Shown here: piece by piece, positions 14,938 to 15,184 of the stretch
Layout of the letters: every line of letters starts with the position of its first letter
Numbering within the stretch: position 1 is the first letter of the stretch
Program-made: the position numbers and the translations under genes
Source: Eubacterium sp.
GTDB lineage: Bacteria; Bacillota_A; Clostridia; Lachnospirales; Lachnospiraceae
DNA length: 15,184 bases
Direction: 5' to 3'
Assembly (NCBI GenBank): GCA_024687845.1
Contig: JAILEL010000299.1
Coordinates: forward strand, 1 to 15,184
Notes under the pieces: model-generated
The model's database searches: none
What the model was told of the DNA's origin: nothing
The model's input: the letters and a program-made list of their open reading frames with translations, nothing else

Positions 14938-15184
14938 TCAGATGTTCTTCGATTCATTCACCTCTCCGACATCTTCCCTCACAAGTTCTACACCCGTATC
15001 CACAATCGTCTCTTTCTTCTTCCCTTTAGCCTTGAATCCGTCAACAACCTTACAGATTACCTTGCTGCTCGTGATGAACATGACCTCAACCTTGAACTTT
15101 TTCTTCACATAACCGGCGATACCTCCTGCGCTGTGAGTTCCCGTAGCCTTAGTGTATGGTGTGTTAGCAACATAACCCACCTTG
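14938..15184 (-). CDS. HIRAN-domain protein, C-terminal part (runs off right edge)
   Basis: The frame is open from the right edge to TGA 14940-14938, about 81 residues. KVGYVANTPYTKATGTHSAG followed by VEVMFITSSKVICKVV matches the second half of small HIRAN-domain proteins of Firmicutes (GKVGYVANSxxTVAxGTxSAGR...). The last 35 residues are a charged tail rich in Lys, Glu and Val, and are unrecognised. A GTG at 15180 lies in frame, but it falls inside the conserved domain, so the true start is outside the window. HIRAN domains bind DNA ends or single-stranded DNA in HLTF-type proteins. Sampled GC here is 42-52%, higher than the operon, so it may belong to the flanking genome rather than the cassette. 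No clear terminator follows. Confidence 0.6.
   Translation of the reverse strand, partial: KVGYVANTPYTKATGTHSAGGIAGYVKKKFKVEVMFITSSKVICKVVDGFKAKGKKKETIVDTGVELVREDVGEVNESKNI

Noticed and set aside
1..15184. CRISPR arrays, tRNA or rRNA genes, insertion sequences
   Set aside because: No regularly spaced repeats, no recognisable RNA gene sequences, and no transposase or integrase reading frames were seen.

Overview
The window looks like an AT-rich, anaerobic Firmicute, most likely a Clostridia/Lachnospiraceae-type genome. The reasons are strong AGGAGG-type ribosome binding sites, frequent TTG starts, a sigma-A style promoter, and a ferredoxin-type iron-sulfur module fused to a sulfur-transfer enzyme. 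All supported genes read on the minus strand, so transcription runs from right to left.

Right edge to left. The end of a HIRAN-domain gene enters from the right edge (14938-15184). A 145-base gap follows, with a good extended -10 promoter and two copies of a near-palindrome (TCAAGATYTTGA) 21 bp apart. Next comes a compact eight-gene operon (14792 to 2740) with gaps of 3-19 bases: a small Xre-type regulator, SspD-like (zinc ribbons + PAPS-reductase/DndC-like core + two-cluster ferredoxin domain), SspB-like (DUF4007), SspC-like P-loop ATPase, a SspA/DndA-type cysteine desulfurase, a DEAH superfamily 2 helicase, a GHKL/Hsp90-type ATPase, and a single-HKD phospholipase-D-like nuclease. After a 187-base gap comes a second, separate pair: a single-pass membrane protein with N-terminal repeats and an SH3-like domain, then a PD-(D/E)XK nuclease. 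The last 196 bases hold only a zinc-finger-like gene fragment and the possible start of a small membrane protein.

How they fit together. Cysteine desulfurase, DndC/SspD-like, DUF4007 and SspC-like ATPase are the four known parts of the single-strand DNA phosphorothioation (PT) machinery, SspABCD. The desulfurase mobilises sulfur from cysteine, SspD activates and transfers it, SspB is the DNA-nicking partner and SspC the ATPase. In known systems a restriction partner (SspE or SspFGH) uses the mark to attack phage. No SspE-like (DUF262/DUF1524) gene is present. The helicase + GHKL ATPase + PLD trio in the same transcription unit is the obvious candidate restriction module and may correspond to SspFGH, which I could not confirm from sequence alone.

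The most interesting points are the SspD fusion, which seems to carry its own electron-transfer module, the predicted operator pair controlling the operon, the helicase/GHKL/PLD effector trio, and the linked membrane-sensor + nuclease pair of unknown function. By hand counts of sampled 60-base lines, the operon core (25-37% GC) is more AT-rich than the left nuclease gene and the right edge (42-52%), which suggests separately acquired blocks.
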